This document shows positions 35,752 through 41,509 of a DNA stretch of 41,509 bases, in pieces (position 1 is the first letter of the stretch; each line of letters starts with the position of its first letter). The stretch covers positions 1 through 41,509 of the forward strand of contig JACZJV010000008.1 of assembly GCA_014860355.1 (NCBI GenBank), read 5' to 3'. The position numbers and the translations under genes are program-made. Under the pieces are notes generated by a model. That model was not told where the DNA came from. It worked only from the letters and a program-made list of their open reading frames with translations, and made no database searches. The DNA comes from Burkholderiales bacterium (GTDB lineage Bacteria > Pseudomonadota > Gammaproteobacteria > Burkholderiales > SG8-39).

Positions 35752-36825
35752 TTAGTTAACCCGTTCTTCACGTATCAGCCACTTTCCATTGCTTTTGACC
35801 ATGACCAGCGTTTTGGTTCCCGTCGCCTTGACTATATCGGAGCTGTAAATCTGGCGGAAAGTGACGCTCGCTGTGTTGTCGCCGCTGATGCTGACCTTGG
35901 GCGACTCGACGCCGACTTCGATTTTCTTCGGTGCGCTGATGCGTTGCGTGCGCAATTTTTCCCAGTCGCTGCGCGACTCGCCCTTGGGTGTCTTGAAGTC
36001 CTTGGCGTAGTGCGCAAGGTAGCCGGCTACGTCCTTGCCGGCCCAGGCGCTGGCCCAGGCGCGCACCGTCTTGACCAGCTCGTCGGTTTCGGCGCCCGAT
36101 CCGCCTGCCTTGTTCGCAGCCTCGGCGGCCTTGGGTTCGGCGGCCTTGGATTCGACGGCCTTGGGTTCGACGAGGGCCATGGGCTGCGCGGCCTGGGCTT
36201 GCCCGGCCTTGGACTCGGCGGCTGCAGGCTCGGCAACCTTGGATTGGGCCGCCTTGGCCGGAGCCGCTTCGCCTGTCTTGACCGGTTCGGCGCGCGCCGG
36301 CGCGCGGGCGGCGCGCGTTCCTCCGCCGATCAATTCTCCTATCATCGCCAGCTTGGTCTTGGCGCCGGTATTGGATGAGTCGAGTTGCAGGGCTTTGTCG
36401 TAGGCCTGGCTGGCGAGCTTGGCGTAAATATCGCCCAGATTCTCGTGCGCCGTGGCGTAGCTAGGATGCGTGCGTATCGAACTCTCCAGCGCGACCCTGG
36501 CTTTTTCATATTGACCCTGCGAAGCGTAGAGGACCGCCAGATTATTGTAAGGCTCGGGCAGTTCGGGGTAGTCCTCGGACAGCTTGGAGAACACCTGGAT
36601 GGCCTCGCTTGCGCGGTTCATCTCCGTCAGAATCAGGCCTTTCAGGAAACGCCCCTGCGCGTCGCGCGGCTTGCCAGCCAGATACTTCTCCACGCGCTCC
36701 AGGGACTGGGGCAACTGGCCCTGCCGCATCATGCGCGTGATGTCCTGCAACTCGTCGGCATGGACGACGGCAGCAGCCAAAATCAGGCTTAGGCCCAGAG
36801 CCGTGCGGCGAATGAAGGAGTGCAT
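35752..36825 (-). CDS. TPR-repeat periplasmic protein with C-terminal NTF2-like domain
   Basis: From the ATG at 36825 the protein is 357 residues: a signal peptide (RTALGLSLILAAAVVHA), about four tetratricopeptide repeats (for example PEPYNNLAVLYASQGQYEKA and ATAHENLGDIYAKLASQAYD), a low-complexity linker rich in Ala, Glu, Lys and Pro at about 160-245, and an NTF2/SnoaL-like domain (AWAGKDVAGYLAHYAKDF ... GKWLIREERVN). It is probably a periplasmic scaffold. The same C-terminal domain in the adjoining L,D-transpeptidase suggests joint recognition of a shared partner or wall feature. Longer in-frame upstream sequence is not credible, as it removes the signal. Confidence 0.85.
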   Translation of the reverse strand: MHSFIRRTALGLSLILAAAVVHADELQDITRMMRQGQLPQSLERVEKYLAGKPRDAQGRFLKGLILTEMNRASEAIQVFSKLSEDYPELPEPYNNLAVLYASQGQYEKARVALESSIRTHPSYATAHENLGDIYAKLASQAYDKALQLDSSNTGAKTKLAMIGELIGGGTRAARAPARAEPVKTGEAAPAKAAQSKVAEPAAAESKAGQAQAAQPMALVEPKAVESKAAEPKAAEAANKAGGSGAETDELVKTVRAWASAWAGKDVAGYLAHYAKDFKTPKGESRSDWEKLRTQRISAPKKIEVGVESPKVSISGDNTASVTFRQIYSSDIVKATGTKTLVMVKSNGKWLIREERVN

Positions 36826-36827
36826 TG

Positions 36828-36836
36828 TGTTATACT
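36828..36836 (+). promoter_or_regulatory. Extended -10 promoter candidate for cysS
   Basis: TGTTATACT (36828-36836) is an extended -10 element on the plus strand with no recognisable -35. It would start transcription near 36843, giving a leader of about 135 bases before the cysS ATG at 36979. It lies just outside the 5' end of the divergent TPR gene. Confidence 0.45.
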
Positions 36837-36978
36837 TTCTCGCGCAAGTGGGATCAACTTTACATTCTAACAAGAACGCCCGAACCTTCATAGTGGCCGC
36901 CCTCAAAGCTTCGGCGATCTCGCTGCATTCCCGCGGAAGTCGCGGCGCAGCCGAGCGCATCGGGGCAGATTTTTGCGC

Positions 36979-38403
<1,425 letters not shown>

Positions 38404-38534
38404 AGTAACCGCAGCTAGGGCTTGGGGGCGGGTCTTAAAAGCTAAGCAAGGCCTGGAACCGCATTTGCGAGACTGGCGCTACTGTGCTGCAGCAGGGGAG
38501 AGCGGCTTGAGCCCCGTGCATGGCAACTGCATTG

Positions 38535-39659
38535 CTATTCGGCGAAGAATTCCTTCACTTTGTCCATCCATGACTTGGCCCGCGGGTTGTGCCGGTCGGA
38601 ATCCTTCACGTTGATCGCCTCCAGTTCGCGCAGGAGGTCCTTCTGCCGTTCGGTGAGGTGCACCGGAGTCTCAACCACCACATGGCACAGCAGGTCGCCG
38701 TGGGCGTGGCTGCGTACGCCCTTGATACCCTTGCCGCGCAGGCGAAAGATCTTGCCGCTCTGGGTTTCGGACGGAATCTTGATCCTGGCGGAGCCCGAAA
38801 GCGTGGGTATTTCGATCTCTCCGCCCAGTGCGGCGACGGTGAAGCTGACCGGCATTTCGCAATGCAGGTCATCGTGATCGCGCTGAAACACCGCGTGCGG
38901 CTTCAGGTGCAGTTGCACGTACAGGTCGCCCGGCGGCCCGCCGTTGACGCCTGCCTCCCCCTCGCCGCTCAGGCGGATGCGGTCACCCTCGTCCACGCCG
39001 GCCGGAATCTTGACTGACAGTGTCTTGTGCTGTTTGACGCGTCCGGCACCCTGACAATCGGTGCAGGGGTCGGCAATCATCTTGCCGCTGCCGTGACATT
39101 TCGGGCAGGTCTGCTGGATGGAGAAAAAGCCCTGTTGCATACGCACCTGGCCCTGGCCGTTGCAGGTGGAGCAGGTCTTGGGCTGGGTGCCGGGCTTTGC
39201 ACCGGAGCCGTGGCAGGTCGTGCACGCGTCCATGGTGGGAATGCGAATCTTGGTCTCGGTGCCGTGCGCCGCCGCTTCCAGCGAGATTTCCAGGTTGTAG
39301 CGCAAATCGGCGCCGCGGTAGACGTTCGAGCGACCGCCGCGCGCCTGGCCGAAAATGTCGCCAAAAATATCGCCGAACGCGTCGCTGAAATTGGCAAACC
39401 CGGCACCCTGCGCACCGCCGGCGGACGGGTCGACGCCAGCATGGCCGTAGCGATCGTAGGCCGCGCGCTTGTCGGCGTCGGAGAGTATCTCGTAGGCTTC
39501 CTTCGCCTCCTTGAACTTCTCCTCTGCACCCTTGTTCTTGTCCTCCGGATTGCGGTCCGGGTGGTGTTTCATCGCCAGTTTGCGATAGGCTTTCTTGATC
39601 GCCTCTTCGTCGGCGTCGCGATTGACACCCAGAATTTCGTAATAGTCGCGCTTTGCCAT
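38535..39659 (-). CDS. dnaJ: Chaperone DnaJ
   Basis: The 374-residue type I J-protein has the J domain with HPD ([15 protein letters not shown]), a Gly-rich linker ([20 protein letters not shown]), four zinc repeats [24 protein letters not shown] and CTDCQGAG, and the C-terminal substrate domain ending [10 protein letters not shown]. It stimulates DnaK ATPase and delivers clients. It follows dnaK on the minus strand with a terminator hairpin in the 96-base gap, so it is probably made at a lower level than DnaK. Confidence 0.98.
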   Translation of the reverse strand: MAKRDYYEILGVNRDADEEAIKKAYRKLAMKHHPDRNPEDKNKGAEEKFKEAKEAYEILSDADKRAAYDRYGHAGVDPSAGGAQGAGFANFSDAFGDIFGDIFGQARGGRSNVYRGADLRYNLEISLEAAAHGTETKIRIPTMDACTTCHGSGAKPGTQPKTCSTCNGQGQVRMQQGFFSIQQTCPKCHGSGKMIADPCTDCQGAGRVKQHKTLSVKIPAGVDEGDRIRLSGEGEAGVNGGPPGDLYVQLHLKPHAVFQRDHDDLHCEMPVSFTVAALGGEIEIPTLSGSARIKIPSETQSGKIFRLRGKGIKGVRSHAHGDLLCHVVVETPVHLTERQKDLLRELEAINVKDSDRHNPRAKSWMDKVKEFFAE

Positions 39660-39707
39660 AGAGTCAGTGAGCAGTGGGTGGTTGGAAGTGGGAGGGCAAC
39701 GGCAAAA

Positions 39708-39736
39708 GGGGCGAGGCTGTCACTCCTCGCCCCCTG
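39708..39736 (-). terminator. Terminator-like hairpin between dnaK and dnaJ
   Basis: Arms ggggcgagg (39708-39716) and cctcgcccc (39725-39733) are perfectly complementary. On the minus strand the stem is followed by TTTTGCC (plus-strand 39704-39707 is aaaa). It stands in the dnaK-dnaJ gap and would terminate part of the transcription from dnaK. Confidence 0.7.
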
Positions 39737-39755
39737 CCGCGGTGCCGCTCATGCT

Positions 39756-41509
39756 TTATTTTTTGCCGTCCTTGACCTCGGTGTATTCCGCGTCGACCAC
39801 CTCGGCATCGTCCGCCTTGGCCTCGCTTGTTGCCCCGGGGGCGGCATTCGCGCCGGCGGCCTGGGTTTCGGCGTACATTTTCTCGCCCAGTTTCTGTGCC
39901 ACCTGCGCCAGCGCCTGCGACTTGGCCTCGATTGCGTCCTTGTTTTCGGACTTGAGCACTTCCTCGGCTTCCTTGATCGCCGCCTCGATTTTTTCCTTCT
40001 CGCCCGCGTCCAGCTTGTCGCCGTACTCGGTAAGCGATTTCTTCACCGAGTGCACCAGCGCCTCGCATTGATTGCGCGCGTTCACCAGCTCCAGAGCCTT
40101 CTTGTCCTCTTCCGCGTGCGCCTCGGCATCTTTGACCATTTTCTGGATTTCATCCTCGTTCAGGCCGCTCGAGGCCTGAATCTTGATCTTGTTCTCCTTG
40201 CCCGTGGCCTTGTCCTTCGCCGACACGTGCAGGATGCCATTGGCGTCGATGTCGAAAGTGACTTCGATCTGCGGCAGGCCGCGCGGCGCCGGCGGGATGT
40301 CGGCAAGGTTGAACTGGCCCAGGCTCTTGTTCCCCGAAGCGATGTCGCGCTCGCCCTGCAGCACGTGTATGGTCACGGCCGTCTGGTTGTCGTCCGCGGT
40401 GGAAAACACCTGCTGTGCCTTCGTCGGGATGGTGGTGTTCTTCTGGATCAACTTGGTCATCACCCCGCCGAGCGTCTCGATGCCCAGGGACAGCGGCGTG
40501 ACGTCTAGCAGCAGCACGTCCTTGCGATCTCCCGAGAGCACCGATGCCTGGATCGCCGCGCCGGCCGCCACCGCCTCGTCCGGATTGACGTCCTTGCGCG
40601 GTTCCCTGCCGAAGATCTCCTTTACCTTGTCCTGCACCTTGGGCATGCGCGTCATTCCGCCGACCAGGATCACGTCGCTGATGTCGCTGACCTTGATGCC
40701 GGAGTCCTTGATCGCCGTCATGCACGGGGCCACGGTCTGCTGGATCAGTTCGTCCACCAGGCTCTCCAGCTTGGCTCGCGTGAGCTTGATCGACAGGTGC
40801 TTGGGCCCGCTCGCGTCGGCCGTGATATAGGCGAGGTTGATCTCGGTCTGCTGCGAGGACGAAAGTTCGATCTTGCCTTTCTCCGCGGCTTCCTTCAGGC
40901 GCTGCAGTGCGAGCACGTCTTTTCTCAGGTCTATGCCCTGGTCGCGCTTGAACTCGTCGCACAGGTAATCCATGATGCGCTGGTCGAAGTCCTCGCCGCC
41001 GAGGAAAGTGTCGCCGTTGGTGGAGAGCACCTCGAACTGTTTTTCGCCTTCGACGTCGGCGATCTCGATGATGGAGATGTCGAAGGTTCCGCCGCCGAGG
41101 TCATATACCGCGATCTTGCGGTCGCCGCCCTGCTTGTCCACGCCGAAAGCGAGCGCTGCCGCAGTCGGTTCGTTGATGATGCGCTTGACTTCCAGACCGG
41201 CGATGCGGCCCGCGTCCTTGGTGGCCTGGCGCTGGCTGTCGTTGAAATAGGCCGGGACGGTGATCACCGCCTCGGTCACCGGTTCGCCGAGGTAGTCTTC
41301 CGCGGTTTTTTTCATTTTCAGCAGCACCTGGGCGGATACCTCCTGCGGTGCGATGCGCTTGCCGCGCACCTCGACCCAGGCGTCGCCGTTGTCGTGCTTG
41401 ACGATCTTGTAGGGCATGAGGTCGAGGTCCTTCTGCACCTCTTTTTCCTCGAAGCGGCGGCCGATAAGGCGCTTGACCGCATAGAGCGTGTTCTTCGCGT
41501 TGGTGACGG
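39756..41509 (-). CDS. dnaK: Chaperone DnaK (Hsp70), N-terminus cut by window
   Basis: The frame is open to the window edge and encodes about 584 residues. It begins within [19 protein letters not shown]; the first 50-60 residues, including the phosphate-1 loop, are outside. Visible signatures are [51 protein letters not shown], the linker [19 protein letters not shown] and the C-terminal [10 protein letters not shown]. It is the ATP-dependent chaperone working with DnaJ. No disruption is seen. Confidence 0.98.
   Translation of the reverse strand, partial: VTNAKNTLYAVKRLIGRRFEEKEVQKDLDLMPYKIVKHDNGDAWVEVRGKRIAPQEVSAQVLLKMKKTAEDYLGEPVTEAVITVPAYFNDSQRQATKDAGRIAGLEVKRIINEPTAAALAFGVDKQGGDRKIAVYDLGGGTFDISIIEIADVEGEKQFEVLSTNGDTFLGGEDFDQRIMDYLCDEFKRDQGIDLRKDVLALQRLKEAAEKGKIELSSSQQTEINLAYITADASGPKHLSIKLTRAKLESLVDELIQQTVAPCMTAIKDSGIKVSDISDVILVGGMTRMPKVQDKVKEIFGREPRKDVNPDEAVAAGAAIQASVLSGDRKDVLLLDVTPLSLGIETLGGVMTKLIQKNTTIPTKAQQVFSTADDNQTAVTIHVLQGERDIASGNKSLGQFNLADIPPAPRGLPQIEVTFDIDANGILHVSAKDKATGKENKIKIQASSGLNEDEIQKMVKDAEAHAEEDKKALELVNARNQCEALVHSVKKSLTEYGDKLDAGEKEKIEAAIKEAEEVLKSENKDAIEAKSQALAQVAQKLGEKMYAETQAAGANAAPGATSEAKADDAEVVDAEYTEVKDGKK

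Noticed and set aside
38404-38534. Terminators for the convergent cysS and dnaJ genes
   Set aside because: Only short self-complementary strings such as tgctgcagca were seen, with no stem followed by a U-run on either strand.

Overview
The window looks like the chromosome of a GC-rich betaproteobacterium. I base this on gene order more than on any single gene: leuC-entericidin-leuD-leuB-asd-fimV-truA-trpF-trpB-(DNA methyltransferase)-trpA-accD-folC-dedD-cvpA-purF-metZ, followed by lpxH-ppiB-ppiA opposite cysS, and dnaK-dnaJ. This is the conserved housekeeping layout of Burkholderiales, Rhodocyclales and Nitrosomonadales. I cannot fix the genus.

Region 1 (1-3391) is the end of an extracellular electron transfer operon: the tail of an OmcA/MtrC-type surface multiheme cytochrome, a periplasmic decaheme MtrA/DmsE cytochrome with ten CXXCH sites, and an MtrB/PioB outer-membrane barrel. 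Together they form a trans-outer-membrane wire for iron or another extracellular electron donor or acceptor.

Region 2 (3392-12682) is accessory. It holds a REP-like inverted doublet, a higBA toxin-antitoxin pair, a vestigial duplicate of the srkA 3' end next to a perfect hairpin, srkA, an exported msrB, an unpartnered MlaF-like ATPase with Tyr in place of the H-loop His, an EamA transporter, a CBS-domain protein, a Tat-exported amidohydrolase with an awkward start, a DUF169 protein, aroC, and a small secreted YjbE-like protein with its own promoter and a distant terminator.

Region 3 (12683-32486) begins with an MFS transporter and then carries the leucine, aspartate-family, tryptophan, fatty-acid, folate, purine and methionine genes on the plus strand. 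Oddities here are a decayed copy of the leuD 5' end in front of leuD, a frameshift in fimV exactly at a run of nine G, an orphan DNA methyltransferase inside the trp genes, and a 488-base gap before metZ that may encode a small RNA.

Region 4 (32487-41509) holds lpxH, two cyclophilins, an L,D-transpeptidase and a TPR protein that share a C-terminal domain, cysS on the opposite strand, and dnaJ and dnaK (dnaK is cut by the window end). No CRISPR array, intact transposase, rRNA or convincing tRNA was seen. All calls come from reading the sequence; no database search was run.
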